From: Pardosa pseudoannulata
Lineage: Eukaryota; Arthropoda; Arachnida; Araneae; Lycosidae
Direction of reading: 5' to 3'
NCBI GenBank assembly: GCA_032207245.1
Contig: CM063502.1
Span: 44,602,191-44,666,190 of the forward strand
Length of the DNA: 64,000 nt
Numbering within the stretch: the stretch's first letter is position 1; each line of letters opens with the position of its first letter. Below the pieces are notes generated by a model, which saw nothing but the letters and a program-made list of their open reading frames with translations, made no database searches and was not told the DNA's origin. Shown piece after piece: positions 39,279-54,147 of the stretch. A program made the position numbers and the translations under genes.

Positions 39279-41185
39279 GTGTGTGTGTTTGTGTAATGAG
39301 AAAATCAAATTTATAGGTTTTATAATTATAACTATAATATTGATAAGCACAAACATGTTCTCAAATTTTTCTTATACACATGTACTTGACTCCTTAAGGA
39401 ATGTACTTGCAAACAGAGCAAAAGGCTTATATAAATCTCACAAGTCAGAAAAACATCGAAAAAATAACTTATTTCTTTAATAAATATATTTAAAAAAGCT
39501 TTTCAGTATAGAAGAATATTAAATATAACTCGCTGTTGTAGCTGTGCAACAACCGAGATTTATCTAATTCTAATTGTATTTTAATTAAACGGAATTTATA
39601 TTTATTGAAAAAAAACTTATCGTTAACATATATTTGTGTAAGAATATAGCAATAAATGTAAATATGAAAAACAAAATGAATTACGAAAGTAAAAAAAAAA
39701 AAAATGAATGAATATTTTTACATTAGGTAAACGTTTTCTAAATATTAGAAAATATAGGTAAGTAATGCATGTTTACAATGTGCTCTAAACTCAGTTATCA
39801 CTTAATTCCCCAGTGGAATTGTAAAATGTATCTACTGCAAAAAATATTGTAATATTTCAAATAATAGAAATAAGTATATATTGTTAGCAATTAAAATTTC
39901 TATATCCTTGTACCGTTTCTGAAAGTGATTTTATAAAAGGCAGAATATTTTCAATGTTTACGGGGGCTTTTTTAGTCTCAAGCGAATATATTATTAATAA
40001 ATTACTAGTATTTTAATATCCAGATACAAAAAAGTACAAAAAAGCAAGTGTTCAATTTATACTGAGATTTTTTTTTGATTGATATAACCAAATTGTTTGA
40101 GTTTAAACTGATTTATGTTGAGTAAAGTAATATGAATATGTATCTTAAAAAATCCATAAATGATGTAAAAATGATTAAGTAATTACTGTACACGTTATTA
40201 AACCAATAAATCTCGTTAAAATGTAGGAACTGTCATTCATAGAGAGATAATAATGTTCATGGATTTGAATGACAGTTCTCAAATTCATTTTCGTTGTAAA
40301 CAGAACCCTGTTATATTATCTCTTGCATTGTAATAAATTGACCATATTGGTTTAGACTATTCAAAGTAAAAAAATCATTTTTGGTAAAATCAAGTAAAAC
40401 TTCTGGGTTCTGAGACTAGATAGATTTTATGAAAATGTTAAAAATGGGCTGAGAAATCTAACAATAGAATATCTTAATAATAATGTGTGAATATCTTAAT
40501 AATAATTTGGGAATTTTATTCTTATCCCTAGAATGTACTACTGCATTTTCTTATTAAATATACAGTATTAATAAGTTAGACCAATTTTGCTTGCTTCATA
40601 TTTGCCGAAGCGAGTAAGTCAATAAACAGATTTCTACAAAAGAAAATAAAATGCGAAAATATTTTAGACTTCGTGAAACTTTAATGCCAATTCATACGGA
40701 ATATATTCCCATTTAATCAATTGTAACTAAAACTCAGTATAATGTTAAAACGTTAATACATAAAGATCTTCTAAGTTTAGGACAATTCATTTAACTAATA
40801 CACAGGAGGCAGAACTATCGAATTTTGATTACAGCTACAATAAGCAATGTTCTACTTCCGCGTTCATGGCATTTTCTCAGGGGAAAAACTCTAAGCTTTA
40901 TTTAGAAATTTCATTATGCACTTTCTGCAAAAGTGATAGAGTTTCTCCGGTTTCTTCCTGCTGGCCGGACAATTTACATTCTTCAGCCCATTTGTCTCGT
41001 CTTCTATGGCTTAAAAAATTAGTAACTCATAGCGTGTAGTTTTCCATGCAATGTACAAAAATGTTCCTGATGTACCATACGGGAATCCTCTTAATTTTGA
41101 TTAACCACGTCATGAACGATTTTTATTCATGTCTCTTAATCTTTTCCCATCTACAAACTACCCACATATTATTTTATAATTTTTT
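39275..41185. other. AT-rich non-coding DNA
   Basis: A hairpin with 13-bp arms (GAACTGTCATTCA) spans 40227-40278. A slightly GC-richer patch at 40800-41010 was not identified. Confidence 0.45.
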
Positions 41186-42175
41186 ACTAATACAATACTA
41201 TGTTTCAGATTAAGTGGTAGACGACTTTCCAACTGTCAAAATGTGACTAAACATTTCATATTTCTCTCTCGAGGGATTAAAAATAAAAGTAAAAATGCAA
41301 GTAACAAAAAGTCTTATAATACCTATTAGACAATAATGCTTTTAATTATTACCAAAACAAAAAATACTGTTAATAATGCGAATAACTTTCAACATATTTT
41401 TAAAGAGATTTTTTTTATACTAGGCGGTTCTGAATCAATCTCGGTGTATTTCACAAAGCCCTATCTTTTTGAAATTTGTCAAAAATGTACCGTTTAAAAT
41501 ATAAAGTAAAAGCTAGTTGAAATTAATATACTTAAAAATGAAAAACATGACAATTAAGCAGTTTAAATTAATATTATAAACTTCATGTAATGGAAGAAAT
41601 ATTTTATCTTAAAGTTTATCTCAAATTTTTACAAGAAGAATCCATTTTACGTAAATTCTTAGTAGTCGCCAATTATAAAAATGACCTACTAATACAATAC
41701 TGTGTTTCAGATTAAGTGGTAGACGACTTTCCAACTGTCAAAATGTGACTAAAAATTTAATATTTCTCTCTTGAGGGATTAAAAATAAAAGTAAAAATAC
41801 AAGTAACAAAAGTATTATAATACCTATTAGACAATAATGCTTTTAAATATTACCAACACAAAAAATACTGTTAATAATACTAATAAATTTCAACATTTTT
41901 CTATAGAGATTTTTTTATACTTGGCGGTTCTGAATCAATCTCTGTTTATTTCAAAGACATATCTCTTTGAAATTTGTCAAAAACCGTTTAAAATGTAAAT
42001 TAAAAGCTAGTTGAAATTAATAAGCTTAAAAATGAAAAACTTGCCAATTAAGCAGTTTATATTAATATTATAAACTTCATGTAATGAAAAAAATATTTTA
42101 TCTTAAAGATAACCTCAAATTTTTACAAGAAGAATAATTTTTTCGTATATCCTTAGTAGTCGGCAATGACCCTGT
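41186..42175. repeat. Two-unit tandem duplication, about 500 bp per unit
   Basis: Unit 1 starts at 41186 and unit 2 near 41690. Shared blocks in order: CTAATACAATACT.TGTTTC, AAGTGGTAGACGACTTTCCA, GGCGGTTCTGAATCAATCTC, AAAGCTAGTTGAAATTAATA and CTTCATGTAATG. High identity suggests a recent duplication. No coding content. Confidence 0.85.
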
Positions 42176-48589
<6,414 letters not shown>

Positions 48590-48614
48590 GCCGCATAAAG
48601 TAACTTAGCCAACT

Positions 48615-48687
48615 AGCTAAGTGGCCGAATGGTCAAAGCACGCGATCCAGACCCGGAGATTGTGGGTTCGATGCTTGACATGGCAGT
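48615..48687 (+). promoter_or_regulatory. tRNA-like segment with Pol III A and B boxes, 5' LTR
   Basis: A-box TGGCCGAATGG at 48622-48632 and B-box GGTTCGATGC at 48665-48674 start 43 bp apart, as in tRNA genes. The seven bases before the A box (AGCTAAG) and those after the T arm (CATGGCA) can form five of seven acceptor-type pairs including one G-U. The D stem mostly pairs, but the anticodon and T stems do not, so this is not a functional tRNA. It resembles the head of the SINE at 34176-34349. A Pol III transcript starting here is possible; nothing in the sequence proves it. Confidence 0.6.
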
Positions 48688-48802
48688 TTATCCGAAGTAC
48701 GGATTTTTAATTTAAAAATATTGTTTATTGTTTCCTTATGTTCTTGAATATTCTAGATCTTTCTTTAATATGTAAATTAGTTATTTCTCGAATGTTCTGT
48801 TC

Positions 48803-48822
48803 GGGTATAAAAGCTGATACCC
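48803..48822 (+). promoter_or_regulatory. LTR Pol II promoter: TATA box within a hairpin
   Basis: GGGTATAAAAGCTGATACCC has 6-bp perfect arms (GGGTAT/ATACCC) that enclose and overlap TATAAAAG. The same 20 bases are present in the 3' LTR (53995-54014) and in the diverged solo LTR (26342-26361), so the motif is conserved while flanks have changed. The transcription start is expected about 25-30 bp downstream. Confidence 0.7.
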
Positions 48823-48933
48823 ACTAGTTGTAGGCAACTTCTCGGTCTTGTAAAGTTGCGAGTTGCTACTTAGCTTCAATAAATTCTTCTGTTACGTTAA
48901 ACGGTGTGTTCATTCGAATCTTCGTGACAAATT

Positions 48934-48951
48934 TGGTGGAGGCGCCGGGTA
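48934..48951 (+). other. Primer binding site candidate
   Basis: TGGTGGAGGCGCCGGGTA begins four bases after the 5' LTR. A PBS starts with TGG, the complement of the tRNA CCA end; either TGG (48934 or 48937) could be the true start. I could not assign the primer tRNA. Confidence 0.6.
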
Positions 48952-48956
48952 ACGAT

Positions 48957-49055
48957 TTCGCCATTGTGGATAATTCTGACAGTGTTCGCAGAAGTCTCCG
49001 TTTAAGAGGATTACCTCCGGAATTTGGCCTTTACATCCCAGAAAGAAGCAGATAA
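48957..49055 (+). other. Open leader frame ending on the gag start (TAATG)
   Basis: In the frame different from gag, codons from about 48930 to 49052 are open with protein-like composition (VRRSLRLRGLPPE). The frame ends at TAA 49053-49055, which overlaps the gag ATG 49055-49057 as TAATG. There is no ATG in this frame within the likely transcript. It could be a remnant of a longer gag start or a short leader peptide using a non-AUG start. Confidence 0.4.
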
Positions 49056-50176
49056 TGCCCGAAGATACAAAGCCTGTCTTGGTAACTCCTACCTACTCGC
49101 CTATAAGGAACCCCTCAACCTTCCGTGGGGAGCCTGGAGACGACCCTCGGAAATGGCTTGCGGAATACGATCGGGTGGCCAAGTTCAACAATTGGGATGA
49201 AATGATGTGTCTCGCAAATGTCTATTTTTTCCTAGACGGTACGGCCAAGCAATGGTACCTAAATAATGAAGATATCTTGGACTCCTGGGACGCATTCAAA
49301 AAGGGATTAAATGAACTTTTGGGCGATCGCCACAGGTACACTAAAAAGGCCGAAGAGCAACTGAAATGTAGGGCTCAAAGGGCCGGAGAGAGTACGCAGT
49401 CCTACATTCAGAGTGTATTAGGGATTTGTCAAGAAGTCAATCCTTCAATGTCCGACGACGAGAAAGTGTCTCACTTAATGAAAGGCGTTGCCGAAGATAT
49501 GTACCAAGTGCTCCTAATGAAAGATGTGAAGACTACTGCTGACTTCATCAAGTGGTGTAACTACATTGAAGACATGAGGCAAAAAAGAATTGGCCGAAAA
49601 TTTGAGCGACTACCAAACGTCGTACCAGTTGCAGCCATGGAGGACGAGACCGATTTAGTATCTCTTATCCGTAGAATTGTACGCGAAGAGATTAATCGAG
49701 TAGTAAATCAAGTAGACGAGTTGCCGGACCCCTATTCCCAGCCGCTACAGACCGTCATCCAAGACGAAGTCGAAAAAGCTTTGGCGCCAGTGGTCGCAAA
49801 GTCTGCAGACGCCCAACGACGTCCCACGTATGCAGCCGCTGTAACGAGGAAAGCCAGAAGTCCTGTCCAGAGATCAGTACCCCAGCCCAGGAAAACGGAC
49901 CTATGGAGAACGACCGACAACAGGCCAGTGTGTTTCCACTGTGGACGCCCTGGACACGTCGTACGCTATTGCCGTGAGAGGAAGGCCGTTTTTGACGATT
50001 ATCGAGCCCGCCGACAGAACTTCGATGACATTGAAGATGAGTTTCGCCGACCAAGCTTCGAACGCCGTTCGTTTCCTAGTCCTACTAGAGGCCGATCACC
50101 AACCCGTCGTTCCCGATCACCGTCGCCATATCGTCGATCAGGTCAATCTCCAAGCCGTAGAAACGAGGAAAACTAA
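49055..50176 (+). CDS. gag: Gag polyprotein of the Ty3/gypsy element
   Basis: 373 residues, uninterrupted. It would form the virus-like particle and bind element RNA. Residues about 30-175 look like a retrotransposon capsid-type domain (W-AEYDRVA, FFLDGTAKQWY, W--FK-GL and GES-QSYI). A CCHC zinc knuckle is at C293, C296, H301 and C306 (CFHCGRPGHVVRYC). The C terminus from about 320 is Arg/Ser rich with RSPTRR and RSRSPSPYRR repeats, suited to nucleic-acid binding. The ATG at 49055 is the first in the frame after the PBS and lies in TAATG. The frame ends 62 bases before the first ATG of the protease frame, but the pol frame is already open from 50161, overlapping gag by 16 bases in the -1 frame. 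Confidence 0.95.
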   Translation: MPEDTKPVLVTPTYSPIRNPSTFRGEPGDDPRKWLAEYDRVAKFNNWDEMMCLANVYFFLDGTAKQWYLNNEDILDSWDAFKKGLNELLGDRHRYTKKAEEQLKCRAQRAGESTQSYIQSVLGICQEVNPSMSDDEKVSHLMKGVAEDMYQVLLMKDVKTTADFIKWCNYIEDMRQKRIGRKFERLPNVVPVAAMEDETDLVSLIRRIVREEINRVVNQVDELPDPYSQPLQTVIQDEVEKALAPVVAKSADAQRRPTYAAAVTRKARSPVQRSVPQPRKTDLWRTTDNRPVCFHCGRPGHVVRYCRERKAVFDDYRARRQNFDDIEDEFRRPSFERRSFPSPTRGRSPTRRSRSPSPYRRSGQSPSRRNEEN

Positions 50177-50976
50177 GCACAGCGACCTTTCGAGGAGGTG
50201 AGGCCGCATGTAATGAAAATCCTCCATCGGCCGCAAGGATGACGGGTAACCACCTCGACGTTCTAGTAGATAATCAACCGATCCGTGCTCTAGTAGATTC
50301 TGGAGCCTCCTTTTCTGTCGTCTCCGATAAGTTTCGTCGATACTTAAAGAAAGTTATGTTCGCTGACGTCAAGAACACTATGCTGAAAGTCGCAAATGGC
50401 AATTTTGTTAGGCCACTAGGAAAATGTGTTCTGCGTGTCGTGATAAATAGACGTGAGCTGCCTGTTGAATTCATCGTCCTACAGCATTGTAGTCACGACG
50501 TAATCCTCGGCTGGGACTTTTTGGAAGCTTCTCAAGCTGTGATAGACTGTGGCAGAAGTGAACTGTTGTTAGAAGATACTGGTCAAGAAACCAAAGCACT
50601 AGACGCTTGGAAGGTGTATGCCACGAAGGACTACAGGCTTAAGCCACGCTCAATGACGAGAATAGCAGTATCAGGACTAGATGTCGGGAGAAACATAAGC
50701 GTAATTTTGGACGGCAATAGACACTTGCTGCTCGAAAGAAACCTTGCCATACCATCTATGGTATCCTTATACCATAATGGACGAAGTGAAATTTGGATTG
50801 CCAACATGCAAGTGAAAGATCAAGTCATTCCTAAAGGAATGTACGTAGGCGAAGCTGAGCTATTGGATGAAGGACATATATGCGAGATTGTGGAAACAAC
50901 AGAAAGTACTAGTACTCTACAGAACCCGACGAATTCCAATATAGATTATACCAAGATGATACCTGAAGACCCCTGA
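50161..50976 (+). CDS. pol: Pol, protease part
   Basis: Aspartic protease that would cleave Gag and Gag-Pol. Counting from the ATG at 50239, the active site is DSGAS with D20 and the second signature ILGWDFL is at residues 89-95, as in retropepsins. The frame is open from 50161 (stop at 50158-50160), so it overlaps gag by 16 bases in the -1 frame. Synthesis as a Gag-Pol fusion by -1 frameshifting is the usual route; initiation at 50239 is the alternative. The part after the protease core (residues about 110-245) is a linker with no recognised domain. A stop at 50974-50976 follows a run of four C (50970-50973). Without one of these bases the frame would continue into reverse transcriptase. Confidence 0.9.
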   Translation, partial: KRGKLSTATFRGGEAACNENPPSAARMTGNHLDVLVDNQPIRALVDSGASFSVVSDKFRRYLKKVMFADVKNTMLKVANGNFVRPLGKCVLRVVINRRELPVEFIVLQHCSHDVILGWDFLEASQAVIDCGRSELLLEDTGQETKALDAWKVYATKDYRLKPRSMTRIAVSGLDVGRNISVILDGNRHLLLERNLAIPSMVSLYHNGRSEIWIANMQVKDQVIPKGMYVGEAELLDEGHICEIVETTESTSTLQNPTNSNIDYTKMIPEDP

Positions 50977-50977
50977 G

Positions 50978-52204
50978 TTGAGCAGCGGAAGAAAACGCAA
51001 ATTAGTCGAGCTTCTACAAGCCTTTCCGGGAATCTTTACAAAAGCTAACAGGTCGACAGCCGCAAAGACAAATGTGAAACACAGGATCAATACGGGTGAC
51101 CATGCTCCAATCTACCAAAGGGCTTACCGAGTTTCACCGACTGAAAGAAGCATAATTAGAGAAGAGGTTCAGAAAATGCTTGACCAAGGTATTGTCCAGC
51201 CATCTGAGAGTCCATGGTCATCTCCTGTGGTACTGATAAGAAAAAAAGATGGTAGCTGGCGTTTTTGCGTGGACTATCGCAAACTGAATAGAATAACGAA
51301 GAAGGATGTTTATCCTCTGTCCCGTATTGACGATACTCTAGACTGTTTAAAAGGCGCCAAGTTCTTTTCTTCCATGGATCCCCGATCTGGTTACTGGCAG
51401 ATAGAAGTGGATGAAGCGGATCGTGAAAAGACTGCCTTTATTACTCCAGAAGGGTTATACGAATTTAAAGTCATGCCGTTTGGACTTTGCAATGCACCTG
51501 CAACTTTTGAAAGAATGATGGATAATTTGATACGCCATCTTAAATGGACTATGTGCCTATGTTACTTGGACGACATAGTAGTTTTCTCAGAAAGTTACGA
51601 AGACCACCTTATCCGATTAAGGACAGTTCTGAAATGCATTCAAGAAGCTGGACTCATACTTAACTCCAAGAAGTGCCTTTTTGCTGCTCAAGAAGTAAAA
51701 ATCCTAGGCCATCTCGTATCCAGTAGCGGTGTCCGTCCAGATCCTGACAAAGTGAAAGCCGTGACCAATTTCCCTACTCCACAGAACTTACATGACGTAC
51801 GAAGCTTTCTTGGGCTTTGCTCCTACTTCAGAAGGTTCATTAAGGGCTTTTGCTATCTTGCCGAGCCCCTTCAGGTGCTGCTGAAAGGCGATGCGAAATT
51901 TCATTGGGGTTCTAAAGAGGTAGAGGCTTTTGACAACCTGAAGAAAGCGCTTACATCTGATCCAGTATTGGGGATATTCGACGAAAGATGTCCTACAGGA
52001 ATTCATACAGACGCCAGCGGATATGGTATTGGAGCAGTTCTGATTCAAATTCAGAATGAAGTCGAGAAGGTCATAGCCTACGCCTCTAGGACCCTGACAA
52101 AGGCCGAAAAAATTATTCTACTACAGAACGGGAATGCCTTGCTGTCGTATGGGCTATCAATAAATTCCGGCCATACCTGTTTGGAAGACATTTTACGGTT
52201 GTAA
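50978..52204 (+). CDS. pol: Pol, reverse transcriptase and start of RNase H
   Basis: Open for 408 codons from a non-ATG position directly after the protease frame, so it is a continuation of pol and not a separate gene. RT motifs in order: SPWSSPVVLIRKKDGSWR (from about residue 78), SSMDPRSGYWQI with catalytic D134, VMPFGLCNAPATFERMM, and CYLDDIVVF with Y196, D198 and D199, then ILGH and RSFLGLCSYFRRFI. RNase H begins with IHTDASGYGIGAVL near residue 345. At 52107-52112 a run of six A breaks the frame: afterwards the true RNase H continues in another frame (from 52111) and the last 30 residues of this ORF are out of frame. The protein is typical of arthropod Ty3/gypsy elements. Confidence 0.9.
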   Translation: MSSGRKRKLVELLQAFPGIFTKANRSTAAKTNVKHRINTGDHAPIYQRAYRVSPTERSIIREEVQKMLDQGIVQPSESPWSSPVVLIRKKDGSWRFCVDYRKLNRITKKDVYPLSRIDDTLDCLKGAKFFSSMDPRSGYWQIEVDEADREKTAFITPEGLYEFKVMPFGLCNAPATFERMMDNLIRHLKWTMCLCYLDDIVVFSESYEDHLIRLRTVLKCIQEAGLILNSKKCLFAAQEVKILGHLVSSSGVRPDPDKVKAVTNFPTPQNLHDVRSFLGLCSYFRRFIKGFCYLAEPLQVLLKGDAKFHWGSKEVEAFDNLKKALTSDPVLGIFDERCPTGIHTDASGYGIGAVLIQIQNEVEKVIAYASRTLTKAEKIILLQNGNALLSYGLSINSGHTCLEDILRL

Positions 52205-53061
52205 CAGATCACCATTCATTGTGCTGGCTTATGAATCTCAAGGATCCCTCAGGCCGACTGGCAAGGTGGGCTCTTCGACTCCAAGAACATAATTTTTCAG
52301 TAAAATACAAATCGGGTAGGAAGCATAACGATGCCGACGCTCTCTCGAGGAATCCAGTAGACGAAGAGACTGAGACGCAAGATCAATTTTTAGCAGTAAC
52401 TACTAGTATAGACCTCGCTGTCGAGCAGAAGAAAGATCCAGACATAGCAAAAATGATCCTTCCGAAGATCGGATCATCCACCGAAAAGCAGTTTGAGTTA
52501 ATTGAGGGAGTCCTATGCAGAAAGAATTTTGATCCAGCTGGAAAGACATGGTTGCCCGTCATTCCCAAACATCTACGTGCAGACATACTTAAACATTTTC
52601 ACGACGCGCCTACCGCAGGGCATCTAGGCTTTGCGAAAACGTACGACAGGATCCGGAAAAGATTTTATTGGCCGGGAATGTACCGAAATGTTGTTAGATA
52701 TGTCATGCACTGCCGAGATTGCCAAAGGAAAAAATCAGTTACACAACTACCACCTGGACGCCTGGTTTCAATCCCTCCTGCTGTCGCACCATTTCATCGA
52801 ATTGGGATAGATCTGCTTGGGAGATTTCCTAAATCTGCCCATGGTAATAAGTGGATCGCAGTATGCACCGATTATTGTACACGCTATGCAATAACTAAAG
52901 CTTTACCAACTGCTGAAGCCGAAGAAGTAGCCAAGTTCCTGCTTGAAGAGATTCTTCTAAAACATGGAGCTCCTCGAGTCATTATTACAGATCGTGGTGC
53001 CGTTTTTCAATCCAGACAGTTTCCGCTCTCGTCGAATTGTGTAATATCGATCATCGCATGA
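52111..53061 (+). CDS. pol: Pol, RNase H end and integrase N-terminal and core
   Basis: This frame continues RNase H from the break at 52107-52112: TERECLAVVW, VVTDHHSLCW and DADALSR are the expected RNase H blocks and end. The first ATG, at 52219, is internal and not a start. Counted from 52219, integrase has the HHCC zinc-binding set H128, H135, C165 and C168 (HFHDAPTAGHLG and HCRDCQ). The core carries the first two catalytic aspartates, D198 (GIDLLG) and D258 (ITDRG). The frame breaks again in the T run at 53020-53022, after which 12 out-of-frame codons lead to a stop at 53059-53061. The remaining integrase is in the next entry. Confidence 0.9.
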   Translation, partial: NYSTTERECLAVVWAINKFRPYLFGRHFTVVTDHHSLCWLMNLKDPSGRLARWALRLQEHNFSVKYKSGRKHNDADALSRNPVDEETETQDQFLAVTTSIDLAVEQKKDPDIAKMILPKIGSSTEKQFELIEGVLCRKNFDPAGKTWLPVIPKHLRADILKHFHDAPTAGHLGFAKTYDRIRKRFYWPGMYRNVVRYVMHCRDCQRKKSVTQLPPGRLVSIPPAVAPFHRIGIDLLGRFPKSAHGNKWIAVCTDYCTRYAITKALPTAEAEEVAKFLLEEILLKHGAPRVIITDRGAVFQSRQFPLSSNCVISIIA

Positions 53062-53747
53062 CGACGGCCTATCATCCCCAGACAAATGGTTTGACGGAGC
53101 GCCTTAACAAAACTCTAGCCGATATGCTGTCCATGTATGTTAACACCGAACAAAAAAACTGGGACGAAATTCTACCATTTGTGACGTTCGCCTATAACAC
53201 TGCTAAGCAGGAGACAACAGGATTCACACCGTTCTACCTAGTTCATGGACGTGAAGCCGAAACGACTCTGGACACGATGTTTCCATTCGGCCCTGATGAT
53301 GCAACTAACGATTACATAGCCAAGACTATTTCCAGAGCAGAAGAGTCGAGACAGTTGGCTCGAACGCATACTCTGAGAGCGCAAGATAAAGACCGTCGAC
53401 GTTATGACTCCAAGCACCGAATGGTGTCTTATAGTCCTGGAGACCTCGTATGGGTTTATACCCCGGTCCGAAAGGTCGGTCTTTCAGAGAAGCTCTTAAG
53501 GAGGTATTTCGGTCCCTATCAAGTGTTGCGCCGTCTATCCGACGTTACCTATGAAGTGCAAGATTTCGATCCTTCCTCCCGAAAAAGAAAACCAAAAGAC
53601 GTTGTCCATGTTTTACGTATGAAGCCGTACCATGATCCGACGAAGCAGACCGAAAGTGAAGATGGACGTAATCCATGTGTCGTCCTTCCGGAAGAGAGGT
53701 CAAAAGAAATTTACAAGGGACCTGTGACACGCTCCAGATCTAAATAG
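53022..53747 (+). CDS. pol: Pol, integrase C-terminal part
   Basis: The frame from 53022 continues integrase after the second break. Counted from the internal ATG at 53037, the third catalytic residue is E21 in NGLTERLNKTL, preceded by HPQTNG, completing the DDE triad. A GPY/F module is visible at RRYFGPYQVL (G159, P160, Y161), followed by a VVHV-RMKPYHDP ending typical of non-chromodomain Ty3/gypsy integrases. No chromodomain is recognisable. The stop at 53745-53747 lies 33 bp before the 3' LTR, so there is no space for an env-type gene. Confidence 0.9.
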   Translation, partial: SALVELCNIDHRMTTAYHPQTNGLTERLNKTLADMLSMYVNTEQKNWDEILPFVTFAYNTAKQETTGFTPFYLVHGREAETTLDTMFPFGPDDATNDYIAKTISRAEESRQLARTHTLRAQDKDRRRYDSKHRMVSYSPGDLVWVYTPVRKVGLSEKLLRRYFGPYQVLRRLSDVTYEVQDFDPSSRKRKPKDVVHVLRMKPYHDPTKQTESEDGRNPCVVLPEERSKEIYKGPVTRSRSK

Positions 53748-53767
53748 CAGCGAGACGCTGTCTTTTT

Positions 53768-53780
53768 GAGATGGGAGCAA
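53768..53780 (+). other. Polypurine tract candidate
   Basis: GAGATGGGAGCAA lies immediately before the 3' LTR where plus-strand priming is expected. The match to a purine tract is imperfect (one T, one C). Confidence 0.5.
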
Positions 53781-54121
53781 TGCCGCATAAAGTAACTTAG
53801 CCAACTAGCTAAGTGGCCGAATGGTCAAAGCACGCGATCCAGACCCGGAGATTGTGGGTTCGATGCTTGACATGGCAGTTTATCCGAAGTACGGATTTTT
53901 AATTTAAAGATATTGTTTATTGTTTCCTTATGTTCTTGAATATTCTAGATCTTTCTTTAATATGTAAATTAGTTATTTCTCGAATGTTCTGTTCGGGTAT
54001 AAAAGCTGATACCCACTAGTTGTAGGCAACTTCTCGGTCTTGTAAAGTTGCGAGTTGCTACTTAGCTTCAATAAATTCTTCTGTTACGTTAAACGGTGTG
54101 TTCATTCGAATCTTCGTGACA
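53781..54121 (+). repeat. 3' LTR
   Basis: 341 bp, TG...CA, one base different from the 5' LTR. It carries the same hairpin, tRNA-like segment (53807-53879), TATA hairpin (53995-54014) and AATAAA. It is followed by TA repeats (54122-54147). Confidence 0.95.
53807..53879 (+). promoter_or_regulatory. tRNA-like segment with Pol III A and B boxes, 3' LTR
   Basis: Identical to the 5' copy. Here a Pol III or Pol II transcript would read out into the flanking genome. Confidence 0.6.
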
Positions 54122-54147
54122 ATATATATATATATATATATATATAT
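54122..54147. repeat. (TA)n, remainder of the split target array
   Basis: 26 bp of TA directly after the 3' LTR. Confidence 0.9.

Noticed and set aside
48615..48687. A functional tRNA gene in the LTR
   Set aside because: Anticodon and T stems do not pair properly, so it is called tRNA-like only.
49732..50054. Antisense ORFs across gag
   Set aside because: Shadow frames of gag with no motif of their own.
53748..53780. Possible env gene downstream of integrase
   Set aside because: Only 33 bp separate the pol stop and the 3' LTR.
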